Assembly (NCBI GenBank): GCA_032717465.1
Contig: JAVRFU010000144.1
Span: forward strand, 248,001 to 312,000
Source of the DNA: Coenobita brevimanus
Taxonomy: Eukaryota > Arthropoda > Malacostraca > Decapoda > Coenobitidae
Direction: 5' to 3'
DNA length: 64,000 bases
Shown here in pieces: positions 31,075-41,592 of this stretch. The notes beneath the pieces are model-generated. The model saw only the letters and a program-made list of their open reading frames with translations, was not told the origin of the DNA and ran no database searches. Each line of letters begins with the position of its first letter. Within the stretch, counting starts at the first letter, position 1. Position numbers and translations under genes: made by a program.

Positions 31075-34000
31075 AGACAGGATGGCACAACAACATAGAA
31101 TGGCACGAGGGCGGATGGGTAGGATTAGGGACAGGAAGGCAAATAGGAGACAAAAAAGGTAGAGGTGTAGGAATAATTATGAAGGAGAAAGAGGGAAGAC
31201 AAATATCATAGATACAAACAGTAAAGGATATGAAGAATGGATATAACAGAGGTGACATTTTAACTGTAAAGATTACTGACCTGAAAGAAGAATGGTGGGT
31301 GACGATAGTTTACATGGGGGTGGAAGGAAAAGAAAACTATGAAGAAAATAAAAAGTTGTATGAAGTACTGCTGGAGATAAAGAAAGAAGTGGCAGACAAT
31401 AAGTGGATAATAATGGGGGACCTGAATGCCCATATTGGTTTAAATAATGAGAGGGTGAACAAGAACGGACAGATGGCATTGGACTTCACAGAAAAGACCC
31501 AGCTTAAGATAAAGAACTGGGAGCTGGAAGACCCAGTAACATGGAGTGACAGAGGTATAAAATCAGCAATTGATTATATAATATTAAGTCATGAGGTTGA
31601 GACATATGGGTCCAAGATATGGAAAAATGAGAATGTTGACATTTCTGACCATATAATGATTGGAATTACATGTGGAAAGACCAATAGGCGAAAAGAAATA
31701 AAAAAGACACAATGGAGAAAGAAATGGGATATAGCTAATGCGAATTGGCAGAAATACAGTCAGAATCTAGATGACCAGATACGTGAGGAAGAGAAGAGAG
31801 GAAGGTCTATTAATGATTGGGAAAAAGACATTAAAAAGACCATAATTCAGGAGGCAAGAGGGACAATAGGAACAAAAAAATTGAAGATAGCAACGACAAG
31901 ATTAAAAGGCTGGTGGGACAGGGAAGTAGAACTAGCAATTGAAGACAGGAAGAGGGAAAACAGGGTACAGAGAAAATGGGGAAAAATGATAAAAAAACAT
32001 GGAGAATAATATAGACAGGACTGGGAAAGAGCATGGAAAAGATACACAGAGGCAAAACAGACAGCAAAGATAATAATCAGTAGGAAAATAGGAAAGTGGG
32101 AAGAAGAACAAGCTCAAAAACTAAATGATATGCCCCGAAGGGAAAGAGAAAGAGAAGGATGGAAAAGGTTGAAGAGAAACCTTGGAGAAAGGGATGTAGA
32201 ACAGTGTATTAAGTTAAAAATAAAGGGTAAAGAAACAGAAAATGAGGAAGAAATTAGATCCATTGTAGAAGGATACTGGAAGAAAGTAATGCTAAAAGAC
32301 AATGAGGAAGAATCCACAGAGAATATTTGGATATATAGCAATAGCAAAGAAATGGGGAATGTAAGGATAGAAAGAAAAGATGTAGAAAAGGCTGTTAAAG
32401 CAATCAAGAATGGAAAGACAGGAGGAACAGATGGAATAATAGGTGAACTTATTAAATATGGTGGGGAAAAATTGACAAAGGCATTGACAAATCTGTTTAA
32501 TAGGATCCTGGAGGAAGGGGAGGTACCACAGGACTGGAAAAGAAGTAGGGTGACACTTATACATAAGGGTGGAGGAAAAGCTAAGGAGGAAATTGGAAAC
32601 TATAGGCCCATTAGTGTCATGAATGTATTAGCTAAGGTGTTTGGGATGATAATAAATGAAAAACTAATATCATGGGCAGAACAGTACAAAATATGGGGCG
32701 AGGAACAGAGTGGGTTCAGGAAGGGTAGGGGAGGCCTTGAAAATGTTTTTGTAATGAAAGAAATCATAGAGAGGAACAAGGAGCAAGGAAAAGAGTTATA
32801 CCTAGTATTTCTAGACTTTGAAAAAGCTTACGATACCGTTGATAGATGTAAATTGTTGAAACTATTGAGACATATTGGGGTGGATGGCAAGATAGTGGAA
32901 ATAATAAAGAGATGGTATGAACAAAATAAGGTGAAATTCACAATAGGAAATATAAGCACAGGATGGGTTAACAATAACATCAGGGTGCGTCAAGGCTGTG
33001 TGTTGTCCCCTACGTTGTTCAACATTTACTTGGAAGAACTTTTAGTAAGAATCAGAAAATCAGGCAAAGGAGTGAGGATTGGAGGTTGGAAATTAGGATG
33101 CCTGGCTTATGCAGATGATGTAGTACTCATGGCGGAAAACAGGAAAGACACGGAAGACCTTATGGAAATAGCTGACAGTTTTGGGAGGGAATGGAACCTA
33201 AGATTCAGTGCAGGAAAATGCAAGGTGATGGAATTTAATAACAGGGAGAAGAACCAGTGGGTGATGGGGAACAACGTAATGGAAATAGTAGATAAATATA
33301 CGTACAGTACTTAGGTATAGAAGTGAGTAAGGAAGGAATAGGAGGGGAGAAACAAAGAAAGATTAATGAAGGGAAAGCTCGGAAGATGGCAGGCATGATT
33401 ATAAATGGAGGGTGTAGAGTGATTAACAAGTATAACGTGGGTAAGAGTCTGTGGAAAGGAATAGCAGTGCCTTATTGTCTCTATGGATCGGAAATAACAA
33501 ACTACCGAGATGGAGTTATCATGAAACTGGAAAAAGTACAAGACATAGTGGGTAGATGGGGCCTGGGGGGCCCCAAGAAGTACGGCAGTAGAAGCCATAA
33601 GGGGAGACATGGGCTGGAGCACATTCAAAGAAAGAATTGTGAAAGGAAAATTGGGATTCACAAAGAAAATCGAAAAACTCAGTGTGGAAAGATGGGCTAA
33701 GAGGGTGCTGGAGGAAAGAGGGGCAAGATCATCATGGGGGAGAGAAATTAACAGATGGAAGAGGAGAGAAAACCTGGCAGAGGTTTGGAGTCATATAGAA
33801 GGCAAACAAATTAAGAAAAAGATTGAAGAGAACGGATTGAACAGATGGAAAGTGGGGTTAACAGGAAAGGTGACTCTGAAATGGTATAAAAGAAAGCAAA
33901 AACCAGAAGGGCTAAACTGGCATGTAGGAGACTGGGGAAGTAGACTGTTAGTTAAAGCTAGGACAGGTACTCTGGAAGTGAATGGTAGAAATAGAGAGGA

Positions 34001-34300
34001 ACAGGACAAGAACTGCAAATTTTGTGAGGGGATAAAAGAAACAATGGAGCACCTAATTGTTGAATGCAACAACTGCAAAGAGCAAAGGGAGAAGTTAATA
34101 GCATCAGTAGTAGCGGTGATAGGAATGGAGGAATGGCAGAGAAGACTTGAGGAAGAAGATGGGGGGATTTGTACAGTACTGGGACTATATGGGGATAAGG
34201 AAGAAACAGGGAGAATAATGAAGTTTGCTAAAATATTTCTAACACAATGTTGGAAGAAAAGGCAACAGCAAGAAGGACAGTAAATAAGCATATAAAAAAG
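31075..34300 (+). mobile_element. LINE-E, 5'-truncated
   Basis: A plus-strand LINE abutting LINE-D head to head. It carries most of an endonuclease, a complete RT and a C-terminal zinc motif. AG-rich coding strand. No clear tail was located past 34,283. Confidence 0.8.
31150..34283 (+). pseudogene. LINE-E ORF2 (endonuclease-RT), stop and frameshifts
   Basis: The frame begins inside the endonuclease ('GVGIIMKEK', 'WIIMGDLNAHIGLNN', 'SDHIMIGITCG'). It meets one in-frame TAA at 32,007-32,009 and continues in the same frame to the RT: 'GNYRPISVMNVLAKVFG', 'GEEQSGFRKGRGGLENVF', 'VFLDFEKAYDTVDR', 'VRQGCVLSPTLFNIYLEEL' and 'LGCLAYADDVVLMAENR'. Frameshifts lie near 33,305 and 33,590. It ends with 'CKFCEGIKETMEHLIVEC' and TAA at 34,281-34,283. 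RT catalytic residues are intact. Confidence 0.85.
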
Positions 34301-34420
34301 GTAACGAAAATTAAAGTGTGATCAAGAAAAGAGAAGAGGATAAGGAGCAAGAAGAGAAGGAGGACCTACGAAGCGATACAAAGCGACAGAGGTCACAAGA
34401 AGAAGAAGGACCGAGAGGCT

Positions 34421-35400
34421 GAGGCAAAGCGCTATTGTTTTTGGAAATTAAAGATGGAAGGAGAGGAGATAACGGGTAGAGGAGCAACGAAGAAGAACTG
34501 CAAGAAATGTGGATTTATTGGGAAAGTGAATTATAAGGAACTTTGCAGAAGGAGTGAAGAAGAGGAAGAAAAAAGGAGGGAAGTATGTCACATGCAAGAA
34601 GAGGGTATAAAGGTATGATGTTTATCTGTAATGCCTGCAAACCCAGGGTAAAAATTAACAGGGACCAGTGTGAAGAACTGAGGGAAGAGACCCAAGCTAT
34701 GAAGGAAGAGCTACAGAAAGTGAGAGAGGAGCAGGAAGAGGTGGGAAGGAGAATGATATATGAAGAAGGATTGGAATGAAAGAGAGGGAAAGGATGAACG
34801 TACAGTGGGGATGAAAGAGAAGTTGCATGAGGTGTGGAAGAAGCACAAAGAGCTGCAGGAAAAGATGACTCTATTTATGGAAGATGGGAGGAAAAGGAGA
34901 AAGAAATGAAAGAATTGGTAACTAATATTACTGAGAAGGTGCTTAAGAGTGTAATGGAAAATTTAGAAGAGAGGGAGGATAAGGAAAAGAGAAGGAAGAA
35001 TTTAGTTGTGTTCAATGTGCTAGGAAGTGATAATAGGGAGGCCAGAGAGAGAGAAAAAGAGGGTACAGAGGTATGTGCTAGAATATTTAAAGAAGTATTT
35101 ATCCTTCTTTTTCTGTGCGTGCCCTCCTCTCTTCCTATTTCTCCCATCTTTCCTGTCACTTCTTACTGCTTTTCTTTCCTTTACAGGTGGCTTTATATTG
35201 AGTGACAAGCCTAATGGTTTCCTGTATGCCAAGAAACCATTTACAACCCTGGGTGGTAACCATATAACCAAACCATACGTGCTCCCTATGTGTCAGTAAG
35301 TGGGTTGGCGGAGGGTTAGTGCCCCTCCCTGTAAAACAAATAACTCAAAGTCAAATGACCACCCCTTACGGGATTTTGGCGTCTGGCAATAGATAGATAG
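34421..35400 (+). mobile_element. LINE-F derivative: ORF1 start fused to 3' end, copy 1
   Basis: The unit begins 'gaggcaaagcgctattg' and encodes ORF1 pieces: a cysteine motif (NCKKCGFIGK), 'FICNACKPRVKINRDQC', a long Lys/Glu coiled coil and 'KRRKNLVVFNVLGSDNREA', the start of an RRM-like ORF1 core. At about 35,100 it jumps into a pyrimidine tract and a 3' unit that ends 'ggcgtctggcaatagatag'. No RT is present. A near-identical copy lies inverted at 40,506-41,493 with the same junction, so the fused form itself has been mobile. Confidence 0.75.
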
Positions 35401-35564
35401 AAGATCGTAAGATTGGACACAGATGATAATGAGAACTGACGGAACCGGAGAAATGAGAACATAAACAGCGAAGAGGGGGAATTTTTATTCAGGGTTATTA
35501 ACATACAAGGTTTGTCTAAATGTAAAAGTAAGGAAGTAGAACAATTAGTAAATGATAATAGTAT

Positions 35565-36790
35565 GTGATGTGTTGTTGTTGAGGTATTGCCTTTACAACG
35601 GCACCTCTAAACGATTTCCTTTCTCTTTTCTCCTTCTTCTGTGTCTTTCTGTGGTCACACCTCCTCTTCTCTTACTGCGTGTAAGCTATGATCAGTCGCC
35701 TGAATTTCTGAGCTCCTTCACTTTCCTTTCTCTTTTTTTCCAGCATTTAAATATTATTAATTTCTTTTTTTCAATACCACTTGTATTAAATAGGAGGTTC
35801 CCAAGTATACTATTTCCTCTATATATGGCTGTTGTAATTCAACCAGTTGTGTTATTTCTTCCATATATCCTGTGCAGTCTAATAAAAAATGTATCAAGTC
35901 TTGTTTCTGCATTACACATTGGACAGTTTGTCTCAGTTCCCTTGAATCTATTTCTGTTTGCTAAATTTAGTGTATTAGATCTGCATTTAAACAGGATTAT
36001 GGAGGCTGGTGAATTATCATATATTTCATCTACTCCACCTATTTCTTTCTTCCATTTTTTATATACTTCTAAGCTTGATTTTTTGTCCATGTCTTTTCCC
36101 CACCTTTTTGTGTCCTCATCATATATTTTCCTGGTTAGTTCATCTTTTGTTATATTTTTTAACCCTTCTGTATTTAGGTCAAGATCTTTTAGTGCCTTCT
36201 CACATTCCCTCATCCACTTACTCTTGCTCTTCTACAATTTCAGTTAATAGTGCATTATTTCTTCTCTTTAAAATACCTTGGAGATATTGAAGCTTTGCCC
36301 TCTTTATTTTCTGTTTCCATTAGTGAGGCTCCTACTTTGCCCCTCAGGCAGCCTACTGCAGTGCTCATATTACCTCCCAGCATTGTTCTATACACCCCAT
36401 GTTCTATTTTCTGTAGTTTGTCTATTTCTTCTTTATTAAAATCAATTACTCCTGCAGCATACAGAACTCCAGGGAGTGCTAGGCTCTTCCAGTAAGTTTT
36501 ACCGATTAAAATTTTATTGCAGCTCCTAGCCATGACAGAGTAGGTTAAGTTTGCTAGTCTTTGTGCTTTCATAATGATGTTTTCTTTATGTCCTTTAAAG
36601 CAGTCTTTAGAGTCCACTACTGTTACCCCCAAATACTTTATTGAATTTACCACTTCTATACCCTCTATTTCTGTTGGTTTCTCCTTCATATTGAATATAA
36701 TGAATTTACTTTTTGCTTTATTTATTTCTAGTCCACAGGTTTTACTAATATTTATTAACCTTCTAATGTTAGCTTTGGCCTCGTGTGCCT
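35565..36790 (-). pseudogene. LINE-D/G-family RT C-terminal fragment
   Basis: On the minus strand: 'EIEGIEVVNSIKYLGVTV', 'RLANLTYSVMARSCNKIL', 'YWKSLALPGVLYAAG', then frame breaks, 'YDNSPASIILFKCRSNT' and 'CPMCNAETR'. Homologous to 28,694-29,700 (LINE-D) and 41,593-42,600. The palm and endonuclease are missing. Confidence 0.75.
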
Positions 36791-36794
36791 AACA

Positions 36795-37761
36795 GAAACA
36801 CAAAAGAAAATTAGCATATAATATTTAGTCAAAATATATGTGTTGTAGAAAACATGAGAGATATAGAAGAAAAGAAGGGAGGGGGGATAATGATTCTGTA
36901 CAAGGGAAATCAAGGGATAGAAGTCAGTAATGTAAACACTAAAAATACTGATATGATACATGCTAAATGTTCAATAAGAGGTTGGGAGATGAAACTGATA
37001 GTGGTGTATTTTGCTGTACATGATAAGAATAGAAACAAAGCAATGAGGGAAGAAATAGAATCTATCATTGAGAAAAGTGAAGAGCCATTAATGATAGCAG
37101 GAGATTATAACAGGCATGTAGGGTTTAAAGGGGAACAAAGATTAGATGATAATGGAAGGATGATACTAGATTGGATGGACAAATATAGGCTGATAATGTT
37201 AAATGAAGATCAGAAATGTCTGTCTATCTATCTATCTATAGCCCGATGCCCTAATCCCGCAAAGGGTGGCTGCGGACAAAACGCCTCCAAATCGCTCTGT
37301 CACCCACCATTTGACTACCCTCCCCCTCCCTCATATACCTCTCAACTCTATCCCTCCACCTCATCCTCGGTCTACCTCTCCCTCTCCCTCCCTCCACCTC
37401 ACCTACATACACCCTCTTAGTCAGTCTTTCATTCTCCATTCTCTTCACATGTCAGAAATGTACAGGAGAATTTACATGGTGTAGGGAAAAACTAAAAAGC
37501 ACTGTAGATTATACGTTGGTCAATGATAAATTATATGATAAGTATATAAGTATGAACATTGATGAAGGTAAAGAGTTTTTTGATTTGTCAGATCATAATT
37601 TAATGGATATAAAAATAAAAGCAAAGAAACGAAAAACAGTTCAGAAATAACGGAATGAATAGTAAGAGAATATTACAAGTCAGATAATAAATCAATGAAA
37701 AAGTTTGAAGAAGAATTGGAAAAAAGAATAAAAAGAGAGAATATCAGAGACATTAAGAAAG
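36795..37761 (+). pseudogene. LINE-G-type endonuclease fragment, split by an insertion
   Basis: The plus strand encodes 'EKKGGGIMILYKGNQG', 'EPLMIAGDYNRHVGFKG' and 'DDNGRMILDWMDKYRLIML'. After the insertion at 37,220-37,451 it continues 'STVDYTLVNDKLYDKYI' and 'LSDHNLMDIKIK'. These are APE endonuclease blocks, close to those on the minus strand at 44,400-45,128. Stops follow, and the RTE-like LINE at 37,762 cuts it off. Confidence 0.75.
37220..37451 (-). mobile_element. RTE-like LINE 3' end, inserted with 10-bp duplication
   Basis: The duplication tcagaaatgt lies at 37,210-37,219 and 37,452-37,461. On the minus strand it encodes 'MKRMENERLTKRVYVGEVE', 'GRGRPRMRWRDRVERYM' and 'WRRFVRSHPLRD', then ends in (TAGA)n, seen as tcta repeats at 37,221-37,238. 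Strongly 5'-truncated. Confidence 0.85.
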
Positions 37762-38575
37762 GATGAAAAACTCTCTGTACTGTTGTTTGCAGATGATACT
37801 GTGTTGTTGAGTGAAGACGAAGGGGAGCTGCAAGGCTTGGTGGATGAGTTTGGGAGAGTGTGTAAGAAACGGAATGTAAAGGTGAATGTAGGGAAGAGTA
37901 AAGTGATGGTCTTTGAGAGAGGTGAAGTCAGTGAATGTACAGTGAGGTTGAATGGTGAGGAATTGGAAAATGTGAGTACGTTTAAGTACTTGGGTAGTGT
38001 GATGAGTAAGGATGGAGGTTTGGAGGGTGAAGTGCGTGGAAAGGTACAGCAGGGAAGAAAGGTTGCTGGTTCTATGAAAGCAGTGATAAGAAACAGGGAA
38101 GTGAGCATGGAAGTGAAAAAGTTACATGACAGTATTGTGATACCAACTCTAACGTACGGAAGTGAAGCTTGGACGTTGTTGGAAGGACACAAGTCAAGAG
38201 TGAGAGCAGTGGAAATGAGTTTTTTAAGAGGAGCCTGTGGAGTCCCATGGAGAGACAGGCTGACGAATGAGGATATAAAGGAGCGTTGTGATGTGGATGT
38301 GGTAGGAAGCGTTGTGAAGAACACACTGAGGTGGTTTGGCCATGTGGAGAGGATGGAGGGTGAAAGACTGACGAAGAGATTGTATGTGAGTGAGGTGGAA
38401 AGGGGAAGAGGGAGGGGGAGGCTGAGGATGAGATGGAGGGATGGGGTGGAGAGGTATATGAGAGAGGGGGGTGTGAGTTGGGAGCAGGGCAGTGAGATGG
38501 CGGGGGACAGGGCGACTTGGAGACGATTTGTTTGTGGCCACCCCAAACGGGATTGAGGCGTCTGGCAATCTGTAC
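37762..38575 (+). mobile_element. RTE-like LINE, RT C-terminal half (best copy)
   Basis: An open frame from 37,783 to the stop at 38,556 starts at the catalytic box 'LLFADDTVLLSEDEGELQ' and continues 'NVGKSKVMVFERGEV', 'FKYLGSVMSKDGGLEGEV', 'IVIPTLTYGSEAWTLLEG', 'LRWFGHVERMEGERLTKR', 'GRGRGRLRMRWRDGVERYM' and 'RRFVCGHPKRD'. The tail reads ggcgtctggcaat. It is the reference for about nine 3' fragments in this window. The upstream RT and endonuclease are absent. Confidence 0.85.
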
Positions 38576-39586
38576 TGTGATTCAATCAGCCATACAAGTC
38601 ACAAGAGTTAGCAGTGATTATAATGACTTTGTAAATGGCAGAAACCCAACTTTGGTTGAAGTTCTTTATCTCTCATGTACATTAAGATCTTAGACTCATA
38701 GTGTCTTTCTCCAGGTTATTCATGTTGTCTCACTAGGAGCCATATACTTTCAAACTAAGGAGAGCCACAACACCTTCCTTTTGCAAGTTTACCTTGTGTA
38801 TTGTGCATTAGTATAATCATTTATGTTTGTCATGTGGAGTTTTGATATTAAAAAGGTATAGGATATAATAAAAAGGCAGTAAATTATTAAACCTTTTTTG
38901 AGCAGGGAACTCCTTCAGCAAGAATAATTCATGAGGTGATAGCCAGAATCCCTGTGAGGATTAATTGAGATAGTTTTATACCCAGGTGTTGGACAAGGAT
39001 CTCCTTCACTTGAAAGATTGTTGGCAGTGACTAGAATTAAATATTTAAGTGTCATCCTGTCCCACAGTGGGTTAAGCTTCAATATGCAAAGTAAATGGCT
39101 AAGGAAGAGATGTTGGGGAGCTCCTAAGAGCCCCTGGTACCTCACATTGTCTTGCTATGCAGTCTTTGCAGTTAACTTTTACCATGCCTATGATGTGATT
39201 TTTTTTACTCTTTTTTTTCATTTCCATGTACATATACATAACAGCCCATTCATTAAGACCCAGTGGCCTTCCCATAGCACGGCAAACAGCATGACATACC
39301 TTTACATATCACAGTTTGGTAACACAAGGCTGTTTTGATATATGCTAGAGGTATCCCATGCAGTACTGATGTGATGGAATTAGCTGGGATCTGTTCATGA
39401 AATTTCATTAAGTTTTAATGTACACAAAGAAGAACTGTCTTTCCTACTGTATATTCAGATCTTCAAACTACAGTATTAGCAGTGACTGAACCTAACAAAG
39501 GCAGTTTTATTCGAATTAGAAAAAGGCTCATGTACTTAGAAGAGACAATACCTCTTCATAATACATCTAATTTTCATTGAGGGCAG
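38576..39586. other. Non-coding stretch upstream of the first cadherin exon
   Basis: AT-rich, with no ORF of note and no recognisable repeat. It would be intronic if the missing cadherin exons once lay upstream. Confidence 0.4.
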
Positions 39587-39775
39587 GAGAGTGGGCATAC
39601 ACCTCTGCAAGATGTTGAGGCAGCCATCAACCATGTGGCAGGTGTGGGAGTGAGGGTGGTGTCCTTGGAGGCAGTGGCAGTCTTTTTGGGACGTGGCAGG
39701 AAGGGGTGGAGAATTTGGCTGGCTACACACTCGCGCCGTCCACTTGACCAGTTGCTCCTTCTCCACCGTAAAAAG
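39587..39775 (+). CDS. CadN: Cadherin exon A: primitive classic cadherin domain
   Basis: The frame ESGHTPLQDVEAAINHV runs to LDQLLLLHRKK and stops at donor gtaaag. The end lines up with the 'LNGIVLMHREE' stretch of Drosophila CadN as I remember it. Acceptor ggcag at 39,582-39,586 gives phase 0, matching the end of the exon at 57,276-57,438. The middle is divergent, so the call rests on the end match and phase. Confidence 0.6.
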
Positions 39776-40071
39776 GTAAAGACAAAGCATGTCATTATCA
39801 TCATCATTGTTGTCATTTTATCATCAGCCTCAGCATTAGCATCACTGTTGTCATCACCTATGCCATCATGATCATTGACATAATCATCATTACCCATATT
39901 ATTATTAACTATACTGTATATGGTTTACTGTGCACACAGATAAATAAATAAGTAATTAAGTAAAAAATAGATAAATGAATAATAAAACAAGAAAGCTCAC
40001 ATAATGAAGATGCTTTAAAATGAAAAAGACACATACAGTAATTGCACTGAAGGAGTTAACACCACCTACAG

Positions 40072-40388
40072 ATCTCAGTTGACTCTGGAGTGGACATTGC
40101 CGAGGTGGGAGTAAACACCTGCGTCAAACCAGCACTAAAGCAAGACTCAGGTGAGGGACGTGTGTGGGTGGTGGATGCAAATAGGACGGCTCTGGTTACT
40201 CCTGTGCTCGTGACATCAAGAAGCACATGCGCTTGCCTCACCTCACATGTGCAACTGTCACCCCACCCTCAGGCCTCACCACCAGCTGAGGCACAGCCCA
40301 GTGTGGCAGCCATCACACACCCTGTTTCTTGCAGACCCAACCCCTGTCTTAATGGAGGACACTGTATATTGCATAATAGATGTCCCAG
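40072..40388 (+). CDS. CadN: Cadherin exon B: primitive domain end and EGF1 start
   Basis: After acceptor tacag (40,067-40,071) it reads ISVDSGVDIAEVGVNTC, matching CadN 'DVGINITMVGIDEC', then 'VVDANRTALVTPVLV', a Cys pair and 'CRPNPCLNGGHCILHNRC', the first half of an EGF module. Donor gtacaa follows 40,388 in phase 2. Exon A joins it in phase 0. One of the best supported exons. Confidence 0.85.
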
Positions 40389-40505
40389 GTACAATTTGCA
40401 AGATTTTTGTTTTCCCTTTCAGTCCAAGGATGTTAAAAACAGCAAGTGTCAGTACTGTTTTACTTCATTAGTCGTGTAGGAGCCTGAGACAAGGTTATCA
40501 TAATC

Positions 40506-41493
40506 TATCTATCTATCTATCTATTGCCAGACGCCATAATCCCGTAAGGGGTGGCCATTAGACTGTTGAGTTAGTTGTTTTAAGGGGAGGGGCACTAACC
40601 CTCCGCCAACCCACTTATTGACACGTAGGGAGCACATATGGTTTGGTTATATGGTTACCACCCAGCGTTGTAAATGGTTTCTTGGCATACAGGAAACCAT
40701 TAGGCTTGTCACTCAATGTAAAGCTACCTGTAAAGGAAAGAAAAGCAGTAAGAAGTGACAGGAAAGATGGGAGAAATAGGAAGAGAGGAGGGCAGGCACA
40801 GAAAAAGAAGGATAAATACTTCTTTAAATATTCTAGCACATACCTCTGTACCCTCTTTTTCTCTCTCTCTGGCCTCCCTATTATCACTTCCTAGCACATT
40901 GAACACAACTAAATTCTTCCTTCTCTTTTCCTTATCCTCTCTCTCTTCTAAATTTTCCATTACACTCTTAAGCACCTTCTCAGTAATATTAGTTACCAAT
41001 TCTTTCATTTCTTTCTCCTTTTCCTCCCATCTTCCATAAATGGCATTCATCTTTTCCTGCAGCTCTATGTGCTTCTTCCACACCTCATCCAACTTCTCTT
41101 TCATCCCCACTGTACTTTCATCCTTTCCCTCTCTTTCATTCCAATCCTTCTTCATATATCATTCTCCTTCCCATCTCTTCCTGCTCCTCTCTCACTTTCT
41201 GTAGCTCTTCCTTCATAGCTTGGGTCTCTTCCCTCAGTTCTTTACATTGGTCCATGTTAATTTTTACCCTGGGTTTGCAGGCATTACAAATAAACATCAT
41301 ACCTTTATATCCTCTTCTTGCATGTGACATACTTCCCTCCTTTTTTCTTCCTCTTCTTCACTCCTTCTGCAAAGTTCCTTGTAATTCACTTTCCCAATAA
41401 ATCCACATTTCTTGCAGTTCTTCTTCGTTGCCCCTCTACCTGTTATCTCCTCTCCTTCCATCTTTAATTTCCAAAAACAATAGCGCTTTGCCT
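40506..41493 (-). mobile_element. LINE-F derivative, copy 2 (inverted)
   Basis: Same structure as 34,421-35,400 on the other strand: ORF1 coiled coil ('EEKEKEMKELVTNITEK', 'KRRKNLVVFNVLGSDN'), an abrupt junction and a 3' unit ending in TAGA repeats (tcta at 40,503-40,524). It lies in the intron after exon B and abuts the (CTGAA)n tail of LINE-G. The high similarity of the two copies over nearly 1 kb implies recent amplification or a duplication. Confidence 0.75.
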
Positions 41494-41592
41494 CAGTTCA
41501 GTTCAGTTCAGTTGAATGGCGGAAGTCTTGCCTTGGTATCGGCACTTCCTGATGCAGTCTTATTGTGGTCTTTTTGTGGTCTGGGTCTTTTC

